From: CAYZJD01 sp964478455
Lineage (GTDB): Bacteria; Acidobacteriota; Terriglobia; Bryobacterales; Bryobacteraceae
Length of the DNA stretch: 9,691 nt
NCBI GenBank assembly: GCA_964478455.1
Contig: CAYZJD010000162.1
Location: 1-9,691 of the forward strand
Reading direction: 5' to 3'
Shown here: piece by piece, positions 1-5,786 of the stretch
Position numbering within the stretch: the stretch's first letter is position 1
Layout: each line of letters begins with the position of its first letter
Position numbers and translations under genes: made by a program
Notes under the pieces: model-generated
Database searches by the model: none
The model's input: only the letters and a program-made list of their open reading frames with translations
What the model was told of the DNA's origin: nothing

Positions 1-659
1 ACCCAGGCCACCAGCGCTGTCGCCCCGAACAAAATGGCGAGCGAGCGGCCAAGCGTCCATGGCTTGTGATGCCCCTCTCCCACCGCCGCCGCCTCGGCCG
101 CCTTCCCCGCGAAGAGCTGCTTGTGCGTGTGCAGCGCGAACACCAGCCCCAGGAAGTACGTCACCAGCAAGACGGGCGCGATCTCCAGGCTCAGGTCCGC
201 CTCGCGCGCCGCCGCACTCGGGCCCCCGAGGTAATGGAATGCCGCCGGGACGATCAGCGCGATGGCCGCCAGCGTCAGCATCGACGCCTGCGAGCGGGCC
301 GCCGTCGCATTGAACCGCTGCGTCTTGAACCGCAGCCCACCGGCGAGCACCGCCGCCCCCATCACCAGCAGGACGTTACCGATGATCGATCCTGTCAGCG
401 ACGCCTTTACGATCTCGTGCAGGCCCTCGCGCAGCGCCACCAGCGCGATGATCAGCTCGGCCGCGTTGCCGAAGGTCGCGTTCAGCAGGCCGCCGATGCC
501 CTCGCCCGTCCGCGCTGCCAAGTGTTCCGTTGCCCGCCCCAGCCACCCCGCCAGCGGCAAGATCGCCACGCACGAGGCAAAGAAGATCAGTGTCTGCCAC
601 TCGGGCGCGAGAAACCGGAGCCCGATCGCCACCGGAACGAAGATCAGCAGCCAGTTCAT
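1..659 (-). CDS. Ca2+/H+ antiporter, CAX family (N-terminal part, cut by window edge)
   Basis: Integral inner-membrane cation/proton exchanger, expected to extrude Ca2+ in exchange for protons. The visible 219 residues start MNWLLIFVPVAIGL and form successive hydrophobic segments (about 2-17, 22-40, 68-78, 90-108, 126-143, 159-176). The signature of the first CAX repeat, GNAAELI, is at residues 64-70 (G64, N65, E68), followed by SLTGSIIGNVLLVMG at 87-101. A His-rich hydrophilic loop (HTHK, then GEGHHK, about 177-199) follows, as expected between the two halves of CAX proteins. The second half, with the second GNxxE-type repeat, lies beyond position 1. The ATG at 657-659 is chosen because an in-frame TGA lies three codons upstream; the Shine-Dalgarno is weak (only GAG next to the ATG). 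It lies 118 nt downstream of the VOC gene on the same strand, with an inverted repeat between them. Family call is confident; the ion is inferred from the family. Confidence 0.9.
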   Translation of the reverse strand, partial: MNWLLIFVPVAIGLRFLAPEWQTLIFFASCVAILPLAGWLGRATEHLAARTGEGIGGLLNATFGNAAELIIALVALREGLHEIVKASLTGSIIGNVLLVMGAAVLAGGLRFKTQRFNATAARSQASMLTLAAIALIVPAAFHYLGGPSAAAREADLSLEIAPVLLVTYFLGLVFALHTHKQLFAGKAAEAAAVGEGHHKPWTLGRSLAILFGATALVAW

Positions 660-676
660 CTCGAATCAATCATTTA

Positions 677-769
677 ACCACCAAGGCACCAAGGCACCAA
701 GGAAGGCAAGGGCGCAGAAATCCGCAACGCCGTTCTCCCTCTTCCTTGGTGTCTTGGTGCCTTGGTGGT
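677..769. repeat. Inverted repeat with 28-bp arms built on CACCAAGG units
   Basis: The left arm (677-704) and right arm (742-769) are reverse complements at 27 of 28 positions and enclose a 37-bp spacer. The left arm contains three consecutive copies of CACCAAGG, so the element is both tandem and palindromic. It lies between the VOC stop (778-780) and the antiporter start (659), and as RNA on the minus strand it would fold into a long hairpin in the antiporter leader. Similar CACCAAGG-type intergenic repeats are common in environmental bacterial genomes and often cause spurious short ORFs; that statement is from memory, not from a search. It could act as a terminator or mRNA-stabilising hairpin, but no U-tract is evident. 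Confidence 0.85.
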
Positions 770-777
770 GAGAGCTT

Positions 778-1260
778 TTAACCCGGCTGGCCCATCTTTG
801 ACATCCACTCCGCTCCTCGTCGCTTCATCTCTTCCGGCGGGACGTCTTCCTTGTGCGTGGCGATGCCCCACTGGTGGCCGAACGGATCGGCGACGCTGGC
901 GTAGCGGTCGCCCCAGAACATGTCGGCCGGCGGCATCACCGGCCGCGCCCCGGCGGCCACCGCGCGGTGGAACGCCGCGTCGACGTCCTCGACGTACAGA
1001 TACAGCGAGGCGGTGGTTGTGCCCGCCGACTCGGGCGACTTGACTCCCGCTCCCGGAAACTCGTCCGAAAGCATGACCTGGGAGTCGCCGATTCTGATTT
1101 CGGCATGCATGATCCCGCCGCCCGGCATCGGCATGCGCATAATCTCCTCGGCCCCGAAGGCCTTCTTGTAGAAGTCGAGCGCGCGAGCGGCGTCGCGCAG
1201 CGCCAGGTAGGGAGTGACTGTGTGCGAGCCTTCCGGTACGGGTTTGACTGCCTGTGGCAT
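778..1260 (-). CDS. VOC superfamily (glyoxalase/PhnB-like) protein
   Basis: Cytoplasmic 160-residue protein of the vicinal-oxygen-chelate fold, the usual length for a single-chain two-module VOC protein. Module one contains TVTPYLALRDAARALDFYKKAFGA (14-37) and HAEIRIGDSQVMLSDE (52-67). Module two contains SLYLYVEDVDAAFHRAVAAGA (85-105) and WGDRYASVADPFGHQWGIATHKEDV (116-140), the block typical of PhnB-like or glyoxalase/bleomycin-resistance-like proteins. The C-terminal PPEEMKRRGAEWM is also typical. The substrate cannot be deduced; many such proteins are named glyoxalase or bleomycin resistance without evidence. An upstream ATG at 1419 is in frame, but the start at 1260 is preferred because GGAGG (1269-1273) lies 8 nt before it and homology-like sequence begins there. 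The antiporter gene follows on the same strand. Confidence 0.88.
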   Translation of the reverse strand: MPQAVKPVPEGSHTVTPYLALRDAARALDFYKKAFGAEEIMRMPMPGGGIMHAEIRIGDSQVMLSDEFPGAGVKSPESAGTTTASLYLYVEDVDAAFHRAVAAGARPVMPPADMFWGDRYASVADPFGHQWGIATHKEDVPPEEMKRRGAEWMSKMGQPG

Positions 1261-1268
1261 AGGTGGAA

Positions 1269-1273
1269 CCTCC
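1269..1273 (-). promoter_or_regulatory. Shine-Dalgarno GGAGG deciding the VOC start
   Basis: On the minus strand GGAGG is followed by 8 nt and then the ATG at 1260. This selects the 160-residue start over the 53-residue longer frame, whose extra N-terminus looks non-coding. Confidence 0.8.
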
Positions 1274-1486
1274 AGTGGAATCCGGGCATGCACGCCCGCG
1301 CGGTTTTGTTTACAGACGTTACGCGCGGCCCTTGCGCCCTCTGAGTTTCTCGATGATGATACGCTGCTGCACACAAATCTGCAAGCGGTCGGCCACGCTG
1401 CGCCTCTGGAAGGCTCCACAGTGAAGTCAACACTTCTCTAGCGAGAGCGTAAAGGTCTGGCCCCTTCACATCGCTGTGCCAGCCAC

Positions 1487-1578
1487 GGGGAGCGCCACCA
1501 CAAGGTAAACGCTCCCCTCGGGGCGCGCGGGACTCTGGTCCCCCTTTTCCAGCCGGGACAGGACAGGAGTCTGTCCTG
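1487..1578. repeat. Cluster of three short hairpins downstream of the OmpA-like gene
   Basis: Three perfect inverted repeats lie within 92 bp, just after the OmpA-like stop. They are CAGGACA/TGTCCTG at 1559-1565 and 1572-1578 (6-nt loop), GGGAC/GTCCC at 1529-1533 and 1538-1542 (4-nt loop), and GGGGAGCG/CGCTCCCC at 1487-1494 and 1510-1517 (15-nt loop). Read on the minus strand they follow the stop codon in series, so they may terminate or protect the 3' end of the 2.7-kb mRNA. None is followed by a clear U-tract, so a canonical intrinsic terminator is not supported. They may be members of dispersed repeat families. Confidence 0.6.
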
Positions 1579-1585
1579 CGCTCTG

Positions 1586-4330
1586 CTAGTCTTTCCGGTA
1601 CTGAATGGTCACGGTTGACGTGCTGCTCGCTCCGTACGCGTCGGTTACGATCAGCTCGAACACGTAGTCGCCCCAGCCGTTCTCCAACCTCACCACCGGG
1701 ATCGGGGTGTCCCCGCCACCGATGGTGGCGTTCCGCGGGCCGGCAACGCGCCAGGAGAAGGAGATCGCGTCGCCGTCCGGATCGTAGGAGCGCGAGCCGT
1801 CCAGCCGCGCCGTCGGCTCGACGGTGACGAAACCCTGGCCCGCGTCCGCCACCGGCGCTCGGTTGGTGGTCCGTACTCTCACCGTGACTACCGCGGTGGC
1901 TGCCACCTCGCCGAACTGGTTCTTCGCGGTCAGCGTGTAAGTGGTCGTCTCGGTCGGACTCACCACGGAACTCCCTTGCGAATCCACGCTGCCGATGCCG
2001 CTAATCGTCACCTGGTCGGCGTTCTCCACCTGCCACACCAGCGTGGACTGGCTGTTCAAGCCGATCTCCGGCGGCGAGGCGGTGAAGCGCAGGATGCGCG
2101 GCACCTGGCCCGGCGTCACCTGTACGCTTGCGGTGGTGGACACCTCGCCGTACGGGTTGCGGGCCGTCAGCGTATACGTGGTCGTTTCGGCCGGCGTGAC
2201 GGTGGTTAGGCCGCTCGCGGCCACTGTGCCGACCCCGCTGATCGTCACCTCGGTGGCGTTCTGCGTCTCCCACGTCAGCGTCGCCACCTCGCCCTTGGTG
2301 ATATTGGCGGGCGTGGCGAAGAACCGCAGGATCTGCGGCCCGGGCCGCTCCACCGTCACGGTGACGGCTTCGCTCACCTCGCTGGTGCGGTTCCGTGCCG
2401 TCAGCGTGTAGGTGGTGGTCTCCGTCGGAGCGACCGTGGACGTGCCGCTCGTCGGTTCCACCTTGCCGAGGCCGGTGATGATCACCTCGTCGGCGTTCAG
2501 CACCTCCCAGACGAGGGTGCTGGTCTGGCCGGCCTTGATCGACGTCGGGTTGGCGGTGAAGCGAACCACCTTCACCTCCGGCGCCGCCGCCGTGCTCACC
2601 GTTACCCGCGCCCGGCCTTCGGCCCCCTTGTCGTCCTTCACCGACAGCCGGAACACGTACACCTGGCCGTGATCGGCGGTGAAGCTGGCCTTGGCCGTGT
2701 TCGCACCCGAAATGGACACCGACGGCCCGCCGATCTGCAACCACTCGAACGTGATCGGGTCGCCGTCCGGATCGTACGAATTCGAGCCGTCGAGCTGGAT
2801 CGTGCCGGCCTGCACGCCGATCTGGTCCGGACCGGCGTCGGCCACCGGCGCGTCGTTGCCCGTGCGCACGCGGCGCGTCAGCAACTCATACCGGATCCTC
2901 GGGATGTCCATCGGGACCGGGTGCTTGAGATCGACGAATTCCTTCGGCCGCACCCAGTGGCCCCACTGGAGACCGAAGACCACCCGGCCGTGGTCGTCCG
3001 CCCCCACCAGCGTCTCGTTCAGACCGGCCTCGACCGTGAACGCCCACTTTGGATTAAGCGGCTGGACGAAGCGCACCATGCCGCCCGGCCGGTTGCTGCC
3101 GCCCTGGCGGAAGATCGCGCCGAGGTTGCCCTCGATGTAAGCGTCCTTGTGCAAGCCGATCTGCGTGCTGCCGCCGATCTGATCGGTGACGTGCAACAGC
3201 GTCTCCTCGAAGATGTTGGCGCTGAGGCCGACGCGTTTCACCACCGGGTCGGAGAGGAAGGACTTCGTGCCGTACCCGCCGATGCGCCCGCGCTTGAAGA
3301 GATAGTCCAAGGCGAACGCCGCTTGGCCGAGCGTGCCGCCCGAATGGAACTCCTTCAGGTCAACCCGCTTGAAGCTCGAAAACACGCCCGTCTGGACGTT
3401 CTTGTACCGGTTGACCAGGCCGAGGTCGAACTGCCCCTCCTGCCGGTCGAGGTAGCGGAGGTACTCGCCTTCCGCCTGGAGAGCGAAGTTGTCGTTGAAC
3501 GGCGAGAAGAAGCGGCCCTTCCCCGTCACGGTCAGGTTGCCAGTAGTATCCGGGCCGAGGTTCAGACCGAGCAGGGAGAACTTCTTCATGCGGACTTCCT
3601 CGGCGGCCCGCGCCGCGACCTTTTCCGCCGCGGCCTCCGCCACCTTGGCGATTTCCTCGGGAGGCGCCGGTTTCGGCAACTCGGCGACCTGCTTCTCGAC
3701 GCCGGCCTGGGCCTGCTTCAGCGCTGCGACGTCCTGCTTGAGCTGCTCGTTCTCTTTCTTTAGGTCGCGCAGCAGGGCGAGGATGTCGTCCAGCTTGTCG
3801 AGCCGCTTGAGGATGTCGTCGCAGCAGTCGCGCGTCTTGGCGGCCGCCTGCTGGAGTGCCTTGATCGCGTCGGCAACGCCCCCGGCGCTGATGATCTTGC
3901 CTTCTTTGTCCGTCACGGTCATCTGCACGCGGCGGTTGATCCAGCGCCCTTCTTTCACCCGGTTGTCGACCTTCGGCTCACGCTTCCCCTTGCCGGCCAC
4001 CTCCAACTGATTGGCGCGCGCGCCGTACTTCAGCAAAAAGCTCTTGACCGTCTCGGCCCGGGCCACCGAAAGCTTGTCGTTGTATGCGTGAGAGCCGATG
4101 TAGTCGGCGTGGCCCTCCAGTTTCACCTTGTACTCGGGATTCTGATTCAGCAGCTCCGCCAGCCGGAGCAGGCTCGGGTAACCGTCGGTCAGAACCGACA
4201 TGTTGAATTCGAAGTTGACTTCTTCCCAGTCATCCTTCGAGGCCGTCGTCACGAGGCCTTGCGCAGAAAGGGCGCCGCCGAGGCCGAAGGTGAGGGAAAG
4301 CAGGAGTGCGACTGCGAGCTTGAACTTCAT
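1586..4330 (-). CDS. Outer-membrane protein: N-terminal OmpA-like domain, coiled coil, probable beta-barrel, PKD and tandem Ig-like domains
   Basis: A 914-residue exported protein. Residues 1-24 are a Sec signal peptide (MKFKLAVALLLSLTFGLGGALSAQG). An OmpA-like peptidoglycan-binding domain covers about 35-142: GHAD (D76) and LSVAR (R91) are 15 residues apart, matching the diaminopimelate-binding Asp/Arg pair of OmpA, and NRRVQM (132-137) closes the domain. Adjacent cysteines C169-C170 lead into a coiled coil (about 171-248). Residues 252-460 alternate hydrophobic and polar residues with many aromatics, suggesting a beta-barrel. A PKD domain (493-579, with DGSNSYDPDGD) follows, then three repeats of about 78 residues ending TTTYTLTA(R/K)N (587-817), then a second PKD domain (824-911). 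The likely role is anchoring the envelope to peptidoglycan, with adhesive or spacer domains. It is unusual because OmpA domains normally lie after the barrel. The start is supported by GGAGGAG 8 nt upstream. The gene stands alone, divergent from rnpB. Confidence 0.88.
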   Translation of the reverse strand: MKFKLAVALLLSLTFGLGGALSAQGLVTTASKDDWEEVNFEFNMSVLTDGYPSLLRLAELLNQNPEYKVKLEGHADYIGSHAYNDKLSVARAETVKSFLLKYGARANQLEVAGKGKREPKVDNRVKEGRWINRRVQMTVTDKEGKIISAGGVADAIKALQQAAAKTRDCCDDILKRLDKLDDILALLRDLKKENEQLKQDVAALKQAQAGVEKQVAELPKPAPPEEIAKVAEAAAEKVAARAAEEVRMKKFSLLGLNLGPDTTGNLTVTGKGRFFSPFNDNFALQAEGEYLRYLDRQEGQFDLGLVNRYKNVQTGVFSSFKRVDLKEFHSGGTLGQAAFALDYLFKRGRIGGYGTKSFLSDPVVKRVGLSANIFEETLLHVTDQIGGSTQIGLHKDAYIEGNLGAIFRQGGSNRPGGMVRFVQPLNPKWAFTVEAGLNETLVGADDHGRVVFGLQWGHWVRPKEFVDLKHPVPMDIPRIRYELLTRRVRTGNDAPVADAGPDQIGVQAGTIQLDGSNSYDPDGDPITFEWLQIGGPSVSISGANTAKASFTADHGQVYVFRLSVKDDKGAEGRARVTVSTAAAPEVKVVRFTANPTSIKAGQTSTLVWEVLNADEVIITGLGKVEPTSGTSTVAPTETTTYTLTARNRTSEVSEAVTVTVERPGPQILRFFATPANITKGEVATLTWETQNATEVTISGVGTVAASGLTTVTPAETTTYTLTARNPYGEVSTTASVQVTPGQVPRILRFTASPPEIGLNSQSTLVWQVENADQVTISGIGSVDSQGSSVVSPTETTTYTLTAKNQFGEVAATAVVTVRVRTTNRAPVADAGQGFVTVEPTARLDGSRSYDPDGDAISFSWRVAGPRNATIGGGDTPIPVVRLENGWGDYVFELIVTDAYGASSTSTVTIQYRKD
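1880..2572 (-). repeat. Three tandem Ig-like domain repeats inside the OmpA-like gene
   Basis: These encode residues 587-660, 665-738 and 745-817 of the protein, with a period of 78-79 residues (about 235 bp). Each repeat has the same pattern: a VVRFTANPTSI-like opening, TSTLVWEVLNADEVTISGIG-like middle, then PTETTTYTLTARN. The first and third keep NADEV/NADQV and the second has NATEV. The copies are similar but not identical, consistent with older duplication. Confidence 0.85.
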
Positions 4331-4338
4331 GACAACAT

Positions 4339-4345
4339 CTCCTCC
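4339..4345 (-). promoter_or_regulatory. Shine-Dalgarno GGAGGAG of the OmpA-like gene
   Basis: GGAGGAG on the minus strand, 8 nt before the ATG at 4330. It is strong, well spaced and fixes the start in front of a clear signal peptide. Confidence 0.8.
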
Positions 4346-4443
4346 AGATGCAGTTGGAACACGAAACGGCCGGGATGGTCCCGACCGCCGGAATCACCGA
4401 CAAGGAATAGGATACTCCAGGATTCGGCCCCGTCGCGGAGTGA

Positions 4444-4449
4444 GATAAT
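4444..4449 (+). promoter_or_regulatory. Probable -10 box of rnpB
   Basis: GATAAT matches TATAAT at five of six positions and places transcription start at about 4455-4457, exactly where the P1 helix of RNase P RNA begins. The -35 is poor (GATTCG at 4421-4426 with a 17-nt spacer). The divergent promoter of the OmpA-like gene must share this 125-bp gap, but I cannot place it. A small dyad, CGGGA/TCCCG at 4371-4383, lies in that gene's leader. Confidence 0.5.
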
Positions 4450-4455
4450 AAGGGC

Positions 4456-4814
4456 AGGCCTGCCGGACGGGCAGTCGCTCCCGGAAACGGGGGAGGAAAG
4501 TCCGGTCTCCGCAGGGCAGCGTGCCGGCTAACGGCCGGGGGGATCCGCTTAAAGCGGGTTTCACGGAAAGTGCCACAGAAAACACACCGCCCGTCAGGGT
4601 AAGGGTGAAAAGGTGCGGTAAGAGCGCACCGCGGCCGGAGCGATCCGCGCCGGCAGGGCAAACCCCACGCGGAGCAAGACCAAATAGGAGAGAAGGAGTG
4701 GCCCGCTCCGCCTGACTCTCGGGTAGGTCGCACGAGCCGGCCAGTAATGGCCGGCCCAGAGGAATGACTGCCGCCCGCAAGGGTACAGAAACCGGCTTAT
4801 AATCCGGCAGGCCT
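4456..4814 (+). ncRNA. rnpB: RNase P RNA, bacterial type A
   Basis: This is the catalytic RNA that removes the 5' leader of tRNA precursors, working with the RnpA protein. The ends form the P1 helix: AGGCCTGCCGGA (4456-4467) pairs perfectly with TCCGGCAGGCCT (4803-4814). The universally conserved GAGGAAAGTCC is at 4493-4503, and the 3' conserved block ACAGAAACCGGCTTAT is at 4785-4800. Within helix P4, CCGGT (4502-4506) pairs with ACCGG (4791-4795), a compensated change from the more usual CCGGG/CCCGG. Other expected blocks are GGTGCGGTAAGAGCGCACC (about 4612-4630), GCAAACCCCACGCGGAGCAAG (about 4659-4679) and AGAGGAATGACTGCC (about 4758-4772). The length of about 359 nt is normal for type A. 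Exact ends are inferred from P1. It converges with the downstream minus-strand gene, with a shared hairpin between them. Confidence 0.97.
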
Positions 4815-4815
4815 C

Positions 4816-4892
4816 AAAAAGGGGTCAGCCTGATCTGGTCCATTTTTTCGTACCCCCCGGAAAAATGGACCAGATCAGGCTGACCCCTTTTT
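4816..4892. repeat. Perfect 32-bp inverted repeat; probable two-way terminator of rnpB and the convergent gene
   Basis: The arms at 4816-4847 and 4861-4892 are perfect reverse complements around a 13-nt loop. Each arm begins with a run of five A and ends with T when read outward-to-inward and inward-to-outward, so transcripts from either direction form a long stem followed by a U-tract. That is the pattern of a bidirectional intrinsic terminator. The left arm starts 2 nt after the P1 helix of rnpB. The right arm overlaps the 3' end of the neighbouring gene and encodes its last residues and stop (TGA at 4875-4877). The arm core (GGGGTCAGCCTGATCTGG) looks like a dispersed palindromic repeat that inserted here; that origin is an inference. 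Confidence 0.9.
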
Positions 4893-5786
4893 GCGCTTCA
4901 GCATGCGCAATGGCGGCTCGTCTTCCTTGATCGTGTAGTCCGCCGGAGGCTGGAACAAGGACGGGTCGGGCTCGTCGCGGCGGATGTTCGTCAGCCGGTA
5001 CACGGTTTCCCCGAAGCGGGGATCGTTGCGCCTGGAAAGCACCACGGTCTGAAGCTCCGGCGAGTACCAGCGTTCGGAGACGACTTCGATCGGCCGCTCG
5101 TTGCCGATCTGCCCGGCGGGAATGGTGTAGAGCGTACGCTCCCCTTCGGCCTGCACTCCTTCGACGGTCTGCCTGCCAAGGGATTCGCGTTTCACCTCGG
5201 GTGCCTCGCCGGCGGGCAGGCGTTCGATTGCGCCGGGCCCACTGATGAACACAGCCTCATGGCGAGGCTCGCCCGTGCGCACCTCTTCTTCGATCTCGAT
5301 GTTGAACGGGACGCCGGGGGCCGGGGCCGGCAGATGGAACATCTTGTCGAGCGCCATCTTGTGGGCGACGCGCGCCTCCGCGTCAAGGCTGTATTTTACC
5401 CGGGCGACGGGATCGCTGATCGAAATGCTCTTGAGCGGCTTGTCGGCCCGCCAGGGACCGACGAAGTCGAGCGTCTGTTCCCGCCGCGTACGGCCTTCGC
5501 CGTCGCGGTAGATGGTTGCGGTGTTCTTGCGCACGATGCGGTTGCCGTCCGCCAGCGTTTGGACCGTATCGGTGACGGCCTCAGCCGAGTATGGTGCGCC
5601 CTTCACAGGCTTCTCATCCCAACTGAATTCGGCCGACACAAACCGCATCACGTCGTGAACGGGCTCGCCGCCCTCCACGCCGGCAACGCCGGCGTGCTTG
5701 ATGATGCGCACCTCTTCTCGACGCTCCTGCGGCGCAGCCGCCAGCGCGGCAACCAGGAGTCCCATGATCAACAAATTGGTTCTCAT
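4875..5786 (-). CDS. Secreted protein of unknown function, downstream of ECF sigma factor
   Basis: The chosen product is 303 residues. MRTNLLIMGLLVAALAAAP is a Sec signal peptide, so the protein should be periplasmic or surface-located; it has no lipobox and no other membrane segment. The mature part is a single soluble region with a block TDTVQTLADGNRIVRKNTATIYRDGEGRTRREQTLDF (72-108) and a C-terminal block ERWYSPELQTVVLSRRNDPRFGETVYRLTNI (238-268). I associate this pattern with a widespread acidobacterial family without assigned function, often encoded beside ECF sigma factors. No catalytic motif is visible. The frame is open 30 codons further upstream, but the start at 5786 is chosen for its signal peptide and for a purine-rich Shine-Dalgarno (5791-5804). 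The final residues KKGSA and the stop codon are encoded by the inverted repeat, so the native C-terminus has probably been altered. Confidence 0.8.
   Translation of the reverse strand: MRTNLLIMGLLVAALAAAPQERREEVRIIKHAGVAGVEGGEPVHDVMRFVSAEFSWDEKPVKGAPYSAEAVTDTVQTLADGNRIVRKNTATIYRDGEGRTRREQTLDFVGPWRADKPLKSISISDPVARVKYSLDAEARVAHKMALDKMFHLPAPAPGVPFNIEIEEEVRTGEPRHEAVFISGPGAIERLPAGEAPEVKRESLGRQTVEGVQAEGERTLYTIPAGQIGNERPIEVVSERWYSPELQTVVLSRRNDPRFGETVYRLTNIRRDEPDPSLFQPPADYTIKEDEPPLRMLKRKKGSA

Larger units (their letters stand above)
1261..1585. other. Non-coding gap with no recognisable gene
   Basis: This 325-bp stretch lies between the start of the VOC gene and the stop of the OmpA-like gene, both on the minus strand. 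It holds a near-perfect 16-bp dyad at 1283-1298 (CGGGCATGCACGCCCG, one mismatched pair) in the VOC leader. It also holds the hairpin cluster at 1487-1578. I cannot assign a convincing sigma-70 promoter. A 25-codon GTG-initiated frame (1319-1396, minus) ends in a basic peptide but is too short to support. Confidence 0.6.

Noticed and set aside
685..702. Possible CRISPR-like or satellite array of CACCAAGG units
   Set aside because: There are only three adjacent 8-bp units without spacers, and they form one arm of an inverted repeat; no cas-like gene is present.
674..871. Short frames running through the CACCAAGG repeat
   Set aside because: Peptides such as TKAPRHQG and LVPWCLGG are translations of the inverted repeat itself, a familiar source of false proteins.
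1319..1396. A 25-codon GTG-initiated minus-strand frame ending in a basic peptide (IIIEKLRGRKGRA)
   Set aside because: The basic C-terminus looks gene-like, but there is no Shine-Dalgarno, no recognisable family and an upstream in-frame stop. It could be the tail of a lost gene; not supportable.
2669..3763. A 364-codon open frame on the plus strand inside the OmpA-like gene
   Set aside because: It is the antisense shadow of a GC-rich gene: rich in Arg, Leu, Val and Glu without domains, while the opposite strand has a signal peptide and clear domains.
4230..4780. Several open frames on both strands across 4230-4780
   Set aside because: They mostly overlie RNase P RNA, whose conserved blocks and P1/P4 pairings explain the sequence.
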